Assembly: GCA_031262595.1 (NCBI GenBank)
Contig: JAISHI010000023.1
Span: forward strand, 1-45,348
From: Christensenellaceae bacterium
GTDB lineage: Bacteria; Bacillota; Clostridia; Christensenellales; UBA1242
Direction: 5' to 3'
DNA: 45,348 nt
The position numbers and the translations under genes were made by a program. This document shows positions 21,195 through 29,841 of this stretch, one piece after another. The notes under the pieces were generated by a model. The model saw only the letters and a list, made by a program, of their open reading frames with translations, was not told where the DNA came from and did not search any database. The stretch's first letter is position 1, and every line of letters starts with the position of its first letter.

Positions 21195-21225
21195 AAGAAC
21201 TTTAACCGACTTGATTAAAGTTCTT
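21195..21225. promoter_or_regulatory. intercistronic hairpin between nrdD and nrdG
   Basis: AAGAACTTTAA (21195-21205) and TTAAAGTTCTT (21215-21225) form a perfect 11-bp stem with a 9-nt loop, just before the nrdG ribosome binding site. There is no strong T-run, so it may protect the nrdD mRNA end, set the nrdD:nrdG ratio, or attenuate. Confidence 0.7.
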
Positions 21226-21247
21226 ATATTTTTATAGTTATTATAAA

Positions 21248-23341
21248 TTATTCGCAGCCGCAATTCGCAACTTTATACTTAACGCGTTCTTTATATTCCG
21301 TAGTTTTCCCAGCGTTATAGTTTTGAACCGGACGCAAGAACCCAACAACCCTGCTCCAAACCTCGCATTCGCCGCCGCATTCCGGGCAAGTCCAATTCTC
21401 GCCCGCGATATAGCCGTGATTTTCGCAAACCGAGAAGGTTGGAGTAATCGAAATATATGGCATCTTCGAGCTCGCGAAAACCTTTTTTATAAACGCCTTA
21501 ATCGACTCTTTGTCTTCGAGTTTTTCGCCTGTATAAACATGCATAACCGTTCCGCCGGTATAAAGGCTTTGGAGTTCGTCTTGTAAGCTAATCGCTTTAA
21601 AAACGTCGTCGGTGAAGGTCACTGGGAGGTGGGTGCTGTTCGTATAATAAGGGGTTTCGCCGCCCGCGGTTATGATTTCTGGATAACGTTGCTTGTCTTT
21701 CATCGCGAGGCGAGGCGCAACGCCCTCGGCTGGGGTCGCTTCGAGGTTATAGATATGCCCCGTTTCTTCTTGGTATTGCATCATCTTCTCGCGCAAGAAG
21801 TTCATAGTCCTGAGCGCGAACTCTTGCCCTTTCTTTGTTTCGATGCCTTCCCCGAAGAGGTTTAAGCAAGCCTCATGCATGCCAACGATGCCGATTGTGT
21901 TGAAATGGTTCGCCCAATAGCCGCCTTGTCGCTCCTTAACGCCTTTAAGATAGAACGCGCTATAAGGATAAAGTCCTTTGTCGGTTTGGTCCTCAACGAC
22001 TTTGCGCTTGATTTCGAGGCTGGTTTTCGCGATGTCTGCGAGGCGACCGAGTTCGTTAAAGAACTCGTCCTCGTTGTCGCATTTAAAACCGAGGCGCGGT
22101 AAGTTAATGGTTACGACGCCAACAGAGCCCGTTAATGGGTTTGAGCCGAAAAGTCCGCCGCCGCGTTTTTTAAGCTCCCGAACGTCGAGGCGCAAGCGGC
22201 AGCACATCGAAACCGCGTCGTCTGGGTTAAGGTCGCTGTTAACGTAGTTCGCGAAGTATGGGATTCCGTATTTGCAAGTCATTTCCATAACCGCGTCCAT
22301 AACCGGGCTGTCCCATTCGAGATTTTTCGTCACGTTGATTGTCGGGATTGGGAAACTAAATACGCGCCCGTTGTTATCGCCCGCAAGCATAACCTCGCAA
22401 AACGCTTTATTAAACATATCTTGCTCTTCTTTAAACTCGCCGTAGGTTTGCTCTTGAACCTCGCCGCCGATTATAACGTATTCGTCTTTGAGTGTTTTTG
22501 GGCAAGTAATATCAAGCGTAACATTCGAGAACGGGCATTGGAAGCCGACGCGCGTCGCAACGTTCATGTTAAAAACGAATTCTTGGAGGCATTGGCGGAC
22601 TTGGTTATATGATAGGCCGTCGTAGCGGATAAATGGCGCTAAATAGGTATCGAAACTGCTCCAAGCCTGCGCGCCCGCGGTTTCGCCTTGAAGGGTGAAG
22701 GTTGCGTTAACGATATGCCCAAGCGCGGTTCGAAGGTGTTTTGCTGGTGCGCTCGAAACCTTACCGAAAACGCCGGTAAAACCGAGCATAAGGAGTTGCT
22801 TAACGTCCCAACCAACGCAATACGCGCCGAAGAACCCGAGGTCATGGATATGAAGTGCGCCGCTCCTATGCGCCTCTGCGACTTCGAACGGATAAACCTC
22901 GTTAAGCCAATATTTTTTCGTAAACTCCTCGCGGACGAAATTATTAAGCCCCGCAACGCTCTTTTGCGTGTTTGCGTTGTTCTTAACCGCCATGTCGTCG
23001 CCGTCGAGATAATCGCTAAACATCTTAATAACCGCGCCGGTTACCGCGTTATCTTCGCGCGCGCCGCGCCTTTTCTCGCGGTAAAGGATATAAGCCTTCG
23101 CGACTTGGTCGTGCCCAGCCTTAATGAGGTGGCGCTCAACTGTGTCTTGAACTTCCTCAACCGTCGGCGTTTTTTTGCCGAAAACTTGGGTTAGTTCCTC
23201 CTCAACACTTTGCGCGATTTTATCCGCGCCGCTGCGATCCGTTCCGCCGACAGCCTTAACAGCCTTGAAAACTGCTTCCGCGATTTTCGCGCGGTCGAAT
23301 TTTTGGGAGCTTCCGTCCCTTTTTAATACTTTTGTAATCAT
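21248..23341 (-). CDS. nrdD: anaerobic (class III) ribonucleoside-triphosphate reductase
   Basis: Makes dNTPs without oxygen using a glycyl radical. The N-terminal ATP-cone (KVLKRDGSSQKFDRAKIAEA, about 1-90) provides allosteric control. The C-terminal zinc site starts with CPECGGEC near residue 662, and the glycyl-radical loop is RVVGFLRPVQNYNAGK. At 697 aa the length is typical. The last residues are NCGCE. I use ATG 23341, the third codon of the ORF-track frame, because the track begins with a TTG next to the -10 box and the promoter ends 5 nt before this ATG. Two NrdR-like boxes overlap the promoter, so dNTP-responsive repression is expected. Confidence 0.96.
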   Translation of the reverse strand: MITKVLKRDGSSQKFDRAKIAEAVFKAVKAVGGTDRSGADKIAQSVEEELTQVFGKKTPTVEEVQDTVERHLIKAGHDQVAKAYILYREKRRGAREDNAVTGAVIKMFSDYLDGDDMAVKNNANTQKSVAGLNNFVREEFTKKYWLNEVYPFEVAEAHRSGALHIHDLGFFGAYCVGWDVKQLLMLGFTGVFGKVSSAPAKHLRTALGHIVNATFTLQGETAGAQAWSSFDTYLAPFIRYDGLSYNQVRQCLQEFVFNMNVATRVGFQCPFSNVTLDITCPKTLKDEYVIIGGEVQEQTYGEFKEEQDMFNKAFCEVMLAGDNNGRVFSFPIPTINVTKNLEWDSPVMDAVMEMTCKYGIPYFANYVNSDLNPDDAVSMCCRLRLDVRELKKRGGGLFGSNPLTGSVGVVTINLPRLGFKCDNEDEFFNELGRLADIAKTSLEIKRKVVEDQTDKGLYPYSAFYLKGVKERQGGYWANHFNTIGIVGMHEACLNLFGEGIETKKGQEFALRTMNFLREKMMQYQEETGHIYNLEATPAEGVAPRLAMKDKQRYPEIITAGGETPYYTNSTHLPVTFTDDVFKAISLQDELQSLYTGGTVMHVYTGEKLEDKESIKAFIKKVFASSKMPYISITPTFSVCENHGYIAGENWTCPECGGECEVWSRVVGFLRPVQNYNAGKTTEYKERVKYKVANCGCE

Positions 23342-23346
23342 ACCCA

Positions 23347-23376
23347 ATTATATACACACCACAATATATTGTGCAA
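23347..23376 (-). promoter_or_regulatory. nrdD promoter, leaderless type
   Basis: Minus strand TTGCAC (23376-23371), 18-nt spacer, TATAAT (23352-23347), then TGGGT and ATG 23341. Confidence 0.75.
23360..23373. promoter_or_regulatory. NrdR box 1
   Basis: CACAATATATTGTG, a perfect palindrome matching the remembered NrdR consensus (ACAnTATATnTTGT type). It lies between the -35 and -10 and covers part of the -35 of the nrdD promoter, so binding should block RNA polymerase. Confidence 0.8.
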
Positions 23377-23392
23377 CTAATTTTTAAAAAAC

Positions 23393-23406
23393 CACAATAT
23401 CTTGTA
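23393..23406. promoter_or_regulatory. NrdR box 2
   Basis: CACAATATCTTGTA, a slightly imperfect copy. Its start is 33 bp from that of box 1, about three helical turns, as is normal for paired NrdR boxes. Confidence 0.78.
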
Positions 23407-23458
23407 TACTATGCACAAAATCGCGCTTTTTTTAATATGAGTTATAAAAATTTATTAT

Positions 23459-23490
23459 TAAAAACCGCGAAAGTTACTCCGCGGTTTTTG
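23459..23490 (-). terminator. terminator of 1477-aa surface protein gene
   Basis: AAAAACCGCG (23460-23469) pairs with CGCGGTTTTT (23480-23489). On the minus strand it lies just after the stop at 23507. Confidence 0.8.
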
Positions 23491-23506
23491 GTTTTTAGGC
23501 TAATTC

Positions 23507-26500
23507 TTAAACAACGCCGTTTTCGTCTTGGACGTCTTTTTCTTTTTTGCCTTTCTTTAACTTTTTAGGTGCGCCACCCTCGAATTTCGTTTGGCGACCC
23601 GTTATTATAAAGTATGCGATAACGCCGAGGAGCAAGCCACTCGCAAGAACAATTAAAATCGTTCCCCAAATCTTAGCCGTGTCAACTTTCGCCGCAGCCT
23701 CAGGCTCGGTTATTGTAAACGAGAAACTCTTGCTCGAATAAACGTTTGATTGCGAACGAATCGAAACAGTTATCGTATATGTGCCGGCTGTCGTTGGGGT
23801 TATGTCATAATGGAACTTGTTTTTCGTTTGAACGTTTCCGCTAGAATCGGTATACGAATACGTTTCCGTTTCCTCAACGCGCGTTAGTTCCGCCCCGCCG
23901 CTAACCGTTATGCTGGTATTCTCGTCGATATATTGATACATATAATCGGATGGCGTCCAACTTCCATCGTTGTTGCGAGTTCCGTAAACGGTTTTTCCGC
24001 CTGAAATTTCGATTTCCTCTAAGCTAATCGTAAAGGTTTCGTTGTTTTTCTCGTTAAGCTCACGGCTCGAACCCGAAAGTTCTTTAAGCGCGCCGATAAA
24101 CTCGATATCAGGCTTAACCGCATCGCCAATCGAAACGCCGAAGTCAAGGCTCGAACTTGCGTCCTTATAGTTAACCTTGAACGAAACGTTATAGGTATCG
24201 TCGACAACGATATTGTCGTCGTTCGTATGGTTATTGCGGTCGAAGAGTTCGGCTTTGAGCGCGTAAGTTGCCGCTGGGGTTAATTCCGTGTATTCGCCTG
24301 TTGGTGTAGACCCGCCGAGCGCATATTTCTCAACCGCCGTTAGGGTGCGTTTTGCTTGGATTGTCGCGTTTGGTTTAAATGCGAAATATTCTTGCCCGTT
24401 CGCCGTTGCGATAACGATTTCGTCGTCCTCGCCCGCGTTATTAAAGGCTTTAATTTCCCCCGTTTCACGGTCATAACGAAGCGTCATATTAAGCATAACC
24501 GAACTCGAATCGCTTGCGCGCGAAACCTTAATATCGATGCTAGATTGTTCGCCAAAGTCGCTTGGCGCGCTTAATTTATTAGTAAAGTAAGCGGTTGAAA
24601 GCGGAAGAACGATATAACCGTATTCGAGTTTTCGCTCGCTACCTTCGACGAGTTTTAAGCTATCAATCAAAACTTCGTCGCTAAGCGCAACGCTATTTGT
24701 TCCGCTAGTTGTATAATCGCCGAAGTCCGCGAGCGCGTTGGCCATCGCGTTAATGCTTTCACCGCCTTGTTTTTTAAGCGTGAATTCCGTTCCGCGGTTA
24801 ACCTTGTCGCCGTCGAACTCGCTATATTGGATTCCCGAGCCATAGTTAACGTCAACGTTAAAGTCGCCGGAAGCCACTTCGCTAACGTTAATAGCGAGGT
24901 TTATGCTCTTCTTTGCGTTGTCATCGTCAATCTCAACCGCACCGATCTTGCTGTTTATTTTATAGTCGCCGTCCTTAATGAACGAAACCTCATATTTAAA
25001 GTTATAAGTTCCCGCTGCTGTTGGCGAAAATTTGCCGCTATCAAGAGGCGCGCCATCCACTCTATACTCCGCAACCGCGTTTGCTGCGCTGATTGCATCG
25101 CCCTCTTTATATAAGTAGCCTTGTTTCGCGATAAACTTAATGCCGTTAATCGTCATTGTAAGATCCGGCATTGAAACGCTTTGCCCAACTTTCATTTGGA
25201 TATTTTCTTTTGAAAGGGTTAAGGTCGTATTTGGTTTGCCAACAACCGTAAACTTCGCGTAAAAAATCGAGGTTTCGCCGTATTTGTTGCTCGCCGTAAC
25301 GACAACATAATAATTTTCGCTATATTGCGTTGGGATAACGCTAAGGCCGCTGATAACTTTTTGCGAGGTCGGACGCAATGGGAATTCGAAGCCATACCCC
25401 AAACTAGACGAATCAAAACCTTCCGGAGTTTCGTCAACTTTTGTTGGCTCGCCCGCTTTAGGTTTCCAACCTTCTACGGTTATGATTTCTTGCTTACCCG
25501 TATCTGCGTTATAAACTTGAATAGAACCGCTTACAAACTCATCCGATGTTATTGAATCGTTCGAGATTTTAATGTCAGGCAATAAAAGCTCTTCGTTTTG
25601 TCTTGGAGTTTGGTTTTTTATTTCATCTAAGTAGCTGGCGGGGTCGTATCCAATCGTTGGATAAACTTCGTCGCCCACTTCCCTCGCGCCAACAACTTCA
25701 ACATCAATAACTTGAAGTGAAACTAAATTTTCGTATTCGCTTGGGACTGTTGTCCAGCCCGCGAAAGCAAACGAAGGCTCTTTTTGGATTGCTGTCCAAT
25801 TTCGCGCAACCGCGAAAATCTTATAACTTCCCGCTTCTTTCGCCTCGAAAGAAACTACCCCGCCACTTATATCTTCTTCTTTAATCTCGGTTGGCAAAAC
25901 GTCTCCGTCTTTCGCCCAATAATATTTAAGTTCGTTTGTCGAAACGTCGGTTGAGAGTTCGTTAAACGAAATCTCGTCGCCAGCGCGATAGTTATTAGTA
26001 TCCGTTGTTAATTCGCCGTTGATAACTGGGGCAGTTGCGGCATAGGTATCGCTAACATTAAAGTAATAACTTGGAAGATACGCGGTTTTATTCGTTCCGC
26101 CTATGCCTGTAATCGTTGCGGTTATATAGAAGGTTCCGTCGGCGATGTTGTCGTTGCGAAGGAATAAAACTGGAGTTTTTTCAACCGCGGTTTCGCCATA
26201 GAGCGCACTCGAATCGGGCGTGCCGAAATTAAGAATCAAACCCTTTGCGTTATTGTAATTAAACTTCATCTTATCTTCGTCGGTCTCGATTTTATTCGAA
26301 AATTCCGCAACCGAATCCCAAGTATTATTAGCCAATTTCTTATAGAGTTTAAGCGTATATGTTAAATCCTCGCTAGTTTTATCGCCGTAGTCATAACCCA
26401 TAAGCGCAGGGATATTTATTAGCGTATCGTTGCCCGCAGCAATTTTCGTTATGCTAGCGTCGCTCGAACTCGTTGAAGGCAAAAGCCAAGATTTGTCAAC

Positions 26501-27940
26501 AAGATCTTTACTCTCGAAAGCCTCTTTTTCGTCCATGCCATCGGTATAAGTGAACGCATCCGTCCATTTATATTTTGGCGCTTGAGTATTTTCCGCTTTA
26601 AGTTCGGTTGTAAATGGAACATACTTAATAAAGCCCGCGTTCCCGCTCTCGCCCGGTTCTGTGCCCGTCAGGATATTCATCTCATCGCCAGCCCAATTAA
26701 CGCCGTAGCCCCATGCGGTTGTTGTATAATAAGTAAAGCGATAATAGCCGACTGTATCAGGAACGAATTTATAATCCGTTGTCCAGCCTTTATCCGTCCA
26801 ATCCGTTAAGTTTGCGCTGTATTGGATTTTTATTTTCGTAAAGTTCGAAACTGCGGTCGAGGAGTCGATATTGTTGAACGAGATAACGGGTTTGCCCTCG
26901 CCCTCAGTCGCCGAGCTAAGATAAACGCTCGCGGTTGGAAGAGTATATTCCCTATTAAGTTCAATCGTCGTCGAAGGCGCGCCAACGGTCGGCATCTTAT
27001 TAAACTTGATAAGTTCGTCGTAAGACTTGCCCGTTTCGCCCGAAGGTTTTGTTGGCTCTTCGATATTGATAAATTGGCTTCGGCCAGTTGCTTTAATTTT
27101 ATCTTCATCCTTAACTCCCGAAAAGCCCGAGTTATCAAACGTATATTTAAGATAGTATTTTTGTCCTTTTTCCCATTTCGTTGCGGTCGTAGTTGTTGGA
27201 TTGAAAACTCCGCCAACTTTCATTGATGTGGTTCCAGCGACAACGCCGTTATCGCCGCAAAGTTCAACCTTTATGCCGTTGTTCGTTGCGTCGCTGTTAA
27301 TAAAATTAACGAGTTCTTCCCAAGTTATGTCGTCGCTAGCCGCGCCAACAACATGGGTTTCCTCCTCCGTAGTGCCAGCGCCGACAACAACCGTCACGCC
27401 CGCCATAACCTTTTTAAGGTCGTCGAAATTCTCTTCCGCTAAAAGGTTCTTGCCGTTGTCGTCTTTAAGTTCCGTAATCTTTGGGATTGCGATAGGTTTA
27501 TTAGGAGTTATAACTGTTGCGAAAATCTCGCCTGTTGCCGCCGCATAATTAGTCGCAACCGAAATCGAATAGCGGTTTTGCGAAACGTTAACTGTATGAA
27601 CATAAAACGCCTCGTCTGGGGTTGCGTCGTCTAAGTTTGTTCCCGCAGGATAAATGCGATACTCGTAAACGCCTGTGTTTTCGTATGTCGCTGTGCTAAT
27701 TTTTTTGCCTTGGAAGAAAACCGCAACAACGCCGGTTGTCGTTGGGAGAGTTATCGCGTCGCCAACGTTTGCGCTTTGTTTCGGTAAACCGCTGAATGTA
27801 ATGTCGCCCTTAACGCCGGGGTTCATTTGCTCCGCCAAAGTTGCAGCCGCGAGCCGCGCAACCGAAAGCCCAAAGCCGCCGCAAAGCGCAGTTGCAATCG
27901 CCATAACGACCGTTAGACCTAATATAAGTATTTTCTTCAT
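23507..27940 (-). CDS. large Ig-like surface protein with C-terminal membrane anchor
   Basis: A 1477-aa exported protein I cannot name. The signal peptide is MKKILILGLTVVMAIATALC and the following hydrophobic stretch; the start ATG 27940 has AAGGAG before it. The long extracellular part is beta-rich with repeated Ig- or PKD-like features (ENTGVYEYRIYPAG, DTVGYYRFTYYTTT, EAGSYKIFAVARN, AAGTYNFKYEVSF, TAGTYTITVSIRSQ), each resembling the closing strands of a bacterial Ig domain, so several domains are probably arranged in series. The C-terminus has one membrane helix (GTILIVLASGLLLGVIAYFI) and a basic tail (PKKLKKGKKEKD), with no LPXTG sorting signal. It is divergent from the ABC exporter genes. 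A role in adhesion or envelope structure is a guess. Confidence 0.8.
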   Translation of the reverse strand: MKKILILGLTVVMAIATALCGGFGLSVARLAAATLAEQMNPGVKGDITFSGLPKQSANVGDAITLPTTTGVVAVFFQGKKISTATYENTGVYEYRIYPAGTNLDDATPDEAFYVHTVNVSQNRYSISVATNYAAATGEIFATVITPNKPIAIPKITELKDDNGKNLLAEENFDDLKKVMAGVTVVVGAGTTEEETHVVGAASDDITWEELVNFINSDATNNGIKVELCGDNGVVAGTTSMKVGGVFNPTTTTATKWEKGQKYYLKYTFDNSGFSGVKDEDKIKATGRSQFINIEEPTKPSGETGKSYDELIKFNKMPTVGAPSTTIELNREYTLPTASVYLSSATEGEGKPVISFNNIDSSTAVSNFTKIKIQYSANLTDWTDKGWTTDYKFVPDTVGYYRFTYYTTTAWGYGVNWAGDEMNILTGTEPGESGNAGFIKYVPFTTELKAENTQAPKYKWTDAFTYTDGMDEKEAFESKDLVDKSWLLPSTSSSDASITKIAAGNDTLINIPALMGYDYGDKTSEDLTYTLKLYKKLANNTWDSVAEFSNKIETDEDKMKFNYNNAKGLILNFGTPDSSALYGETAVEKTPVLFLRNDNIADGTFYITATITGIGGTNKTAYLPSYYFNVSDTYAATAPVINGELTTDTNNYRAGDEISFNELSTDVSTNELKYYWAKDGDVLPTEIKEEDISGGVVSFEAKEAGSYKIFAVARNWTAIQKEPSFAFAGWTTVPSEYENLVSLQVIDVEVVGAREVGDEVYPTIGYDPASYLDEIKNQTPRQNEELLLPDIKISNDSITSDEFVSGSIQVYNADTGKQEIITVEGWKPKAGEPTKVDETPEGFDSSSLGYGFEFPLRPTSQKVISGLSVIPTQYSENYYVVVTASNKYGETSIFYAKFTVVGKPNTTLTLSKENIQMKVGQSVSMPDLTMTINGIKFIAKQGYLYKEGDAISAANAVAEYRVDGAPLDSGKFSPTAAGTYNFKYEVSFIKDGDYKINSKIGAVEIDDDNAKKSINLAINVSEVASGDFNVDVNYGSGIQYSEFDGDKVNRGTEFTLKKQGGESINAMANALADFGDYTTSGTNSVALSDEVLIDSLKLVEGSERKLEYGYIVLPLSTAYFTNKLSAPSDFGEQSSIDIKVSRASDSSSVMLNMTLRYDRETGEIKAFNNAGEDDEIVIATANGQEYFAFKPNATIQAKRTLTAVEKYALGGSTPTGEYTELTPAATYALKAELFDRNNHTNDDNIVVDDTYNVSFKVNYKDASSSLDFGVSIGDAVKPDIEFIGALKELSGSSRELNEKNNETFTISLEEIEISGGKTVYGTRNNDGSWTPSDYMYQYIDENTSITVSGGAELTRVEETETYSYTDSSGNVQTKNKFHYDITPTTAGTYTITVSIRSQSNVYSSKSFSFTITEPEAAAKVDTAKIWGTILIVLASGLLLGVIAYFIITGRQTKFEGGAPKKLKKGKKEKDVQDENGVV

Positions 27941-27974
27941 TTCTTTCTCCTTATGTTGATAAGATATACCATTA

Positions 27975-28003
27975 AAGTTAGCATCCGCGCCGAAAACTGT
28001 CAA
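27975..28003 (-). promoter_or_regulatory. promoter of 1477-aa surface protein gene, with leader
   Basis: Minus strand TTGACA (28003-27998), 17-nt spacer ending TGC, TAACTT (27980-27975). A leader of about 28 nt carries AAGGAG before ATG 27940. Confidence 0.65.
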
Positions 28004-28059
28004 TGCGTTATTTTTTTATAATTTCTATATTATTATTTGAACTTTATCTTCTTATATAC

Positions 28060-28088
28060 TTGATTTGAACGCGCAAATCATATATATA
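28060..28088 (+). promoter_or_regulatory. promoter of ABC exporter operon, leaderless type
   Basis: TTGATT (28060-28065), 17-nt spacer, TATATA (28083-28088), then TAAGGTT and ATG 28096. Confidence 0.55.
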
Positions 28089-28095
28089 TAAGGTT

Positions 28096-29841
28096 ATGTT
28101 AAAGTTGATTTTTAGATTTAAAGGCTGGGAATGGCTGATTTTAATCGTTGCGTTCGGGGCGATAGCCGCGGGGGTTTGGGTTGACCTTAAATTGCCGGAC
28201 TTTTTAGCGGAAATGATTTCGATATTAACGCCCGCGAACGGCGTTATGACGGGAACAATGACCGACATCCTTATAAACGGCGGACTTATGCTGGCTTGCG
28301 CGTTCGGGTCGATGTTTATAACAATTTTCGTGAGTTTTGCGTTCGCGTTTTTAAGTTCGCGCATGCAAATTCGCTTGCGCTACGACATTATAAGCCATGT
28401 AATGAACTTTTCCCAAGCCGAAGTGAATAAGTTCTCGATTCCGAGCCTCATGACCCGAACAACAAACGATTTATATCAAATTCGAATGTTCGTTGCTATG
28501 GCGCTCCAAGTTATGATTAAAGCGCCGCTGACTGCGATTTGGGCAATCCTTAAAATCCTCGGGAAAAGCGCGGAACTCTCGACGATAACTTTCTCGGTTG
28601 TTGTTATGCTTTTATTGGTCGTTGCGCTCTTAATTATAATCGTTATCCCCCGCTACCGAAAAATCCAAACCTTAACGGATAACCTAAATGGCGTTGCGCG
28701 GGAGGGTTTAACGGGCTTGCGCGTCGTTCGCGCTTATAACGCGGAATCTTTCCAAGAAGAAAAGTTTGATAAACATAATAAAACCCTTTCGAATACCTTC
28801 CTGACCGTAAACCGCGCGATGGGCGCGTTCATGCCGTTCATAAACCTTGTTTTAGGCGGAATGGGACTCGCAATTTATTGGTATGGCGCGAGCCTTCTTA
28901 ATATGGGGAAAGTAGACCTTGGGAACTTAATGACCTTCCAAAACTATTCCGTTCAAATTATCTTTTCGTTTATAATGTTGATTTTCGTTTTTATAATGTT
29001 GCCGCGCGCGCTCGTTTCCGCAAAGCGTATCAACGAAGTTTTTAATACTAGCCCGACTATCGTTTCCGCAAAAAACCCGATAACCCCGACCGAAAAAGGA
29101 ACACTCGAATTTAAAAACGTTTCCTTTAAGTATCCTGACGGGAAGAACTATATTATCCGCGACATAAACCTAAAAGTTAAACGCGGCGAAACGCTTGCGT
29201 TTATAGGCGCAACGGGTTCGGGCAAAACTACCCTCGTTAACCTTCTTCCCCGCCTTTATGATGCAAGCGAGGGCGAGGTTTTGGTTGACGGCGTTAACGT
29301 TAAAGACTATGACCTTAAAACTCTTCATAATATAGTCGGTATCGTTCCACAAACAACGACGCTTTTCCGCGGAACAATCGAATCCAACCTTGCGTTCGGG
29401 GTCGCTAACGGCGCAATCGACGAGGCGGCGATAAAAAAGGCAATCGATATCGCGCAAGCCGCTGAGTTTATCGACAACCTACCTAAAAAACTTAAAAGTA
29501 AGGTTGCGCAAGGCGGAAAGAACTTCTCGGGCGGACAAAAACAACGCATCTCAATCGCGCGTGTTATCGCCCGAAACCCCGAGATTATAATCTTCGACGA
29601 TTCGTTATCAGCGCTCGATTATAAAACCGACCGAAAACTACGCGAGGCACTTAAAAAGCAATTACCCGAAACGACAATCGTTCAAGTTGCGCAACGAATC
29701 GGCACTATTAAAGAAGCCGACCAAATCATTGTTCTCGATAAGGGCAAAATCGTCGGCGTCGGCAAGCATAAAGACTTATTAAAGAACTGCGCGGTTTACG
29801 AAGAGATTGCGTTGTCGCAACTTTCAAAGGAGGAATTATGA
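28096..29841 (+). CDS. heterodimeric ABC exporter subunit with degenerate ATPase site
   Basis: A 581-aa half-transporter: six membrane segments (about 1-310), then a nucleotide-binding domain. Walker A is GATGSGKTT (about 370), the signature is canonical (FSGGQKQRISIAR), Walker B is IIIFDDSLSALD with Asp in place of the catalytic Glu, and the switch His is Gln (VQVAQRIGTI). This is the pattern of the non-hydrolysing site in TM287/288-type heterodimers. The partner overlaps by 4 nt (ATGA), so they are translationally coupled. Substrates of such exporters range from drugs to lipids and peptides; nothing in the sequence fixes it. It lies between two genes for very large surface proteins. Confidence 0.93.
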   Translation: MLKLIFRFKGWEWLILIVAFGAIAAGVWVDLKLPDFLAEMISILTPANGVMTGTMTDILINGGLMLACAFGSMFITIFVSFAFAFLSSRMQIRLRYDIISHVMNFSQAEVNKFSIPSLMTRTTNDLYQIRMFVAMALQVMIKAPLTAIWAILKILGKSAELSTITFSVVVMLLLVVALLIIIVIPRYRKIQTLTDNLNGVAREGLTGLRVVRAYNAESFQEEKFDKHNKTLSNTFLTVNRAMGAFMPFINLVLGGMGLAIYWYGASLLNMGKVDLGNLMTFQNYSVQIIFSFIMLIFVFIMLPRALVSAKRINEVFNTSPTIVSAKNPITPTEKGTLEFKNVSFKYPDGKNYIIRDINLKVKRGETLAFIGATGSGKTTLVNLLPRLYDASEGEVLVDGVNVKDYDLKTLHNIVGIVPQTTTLFRGTIESNLAFGVANGAIDEAAIKKAIDIAQAAEFIDNLPKKLKSKVAQGGKNFSGGQKQRISIARVIARNPEIIIFDDSLSALDYKTDRKLREALKKQLPETTIVQVAQRIGTIKEADQIIVLDKGKIVGVGKHKDLLKNCAVYEEIALSQLSKEEL

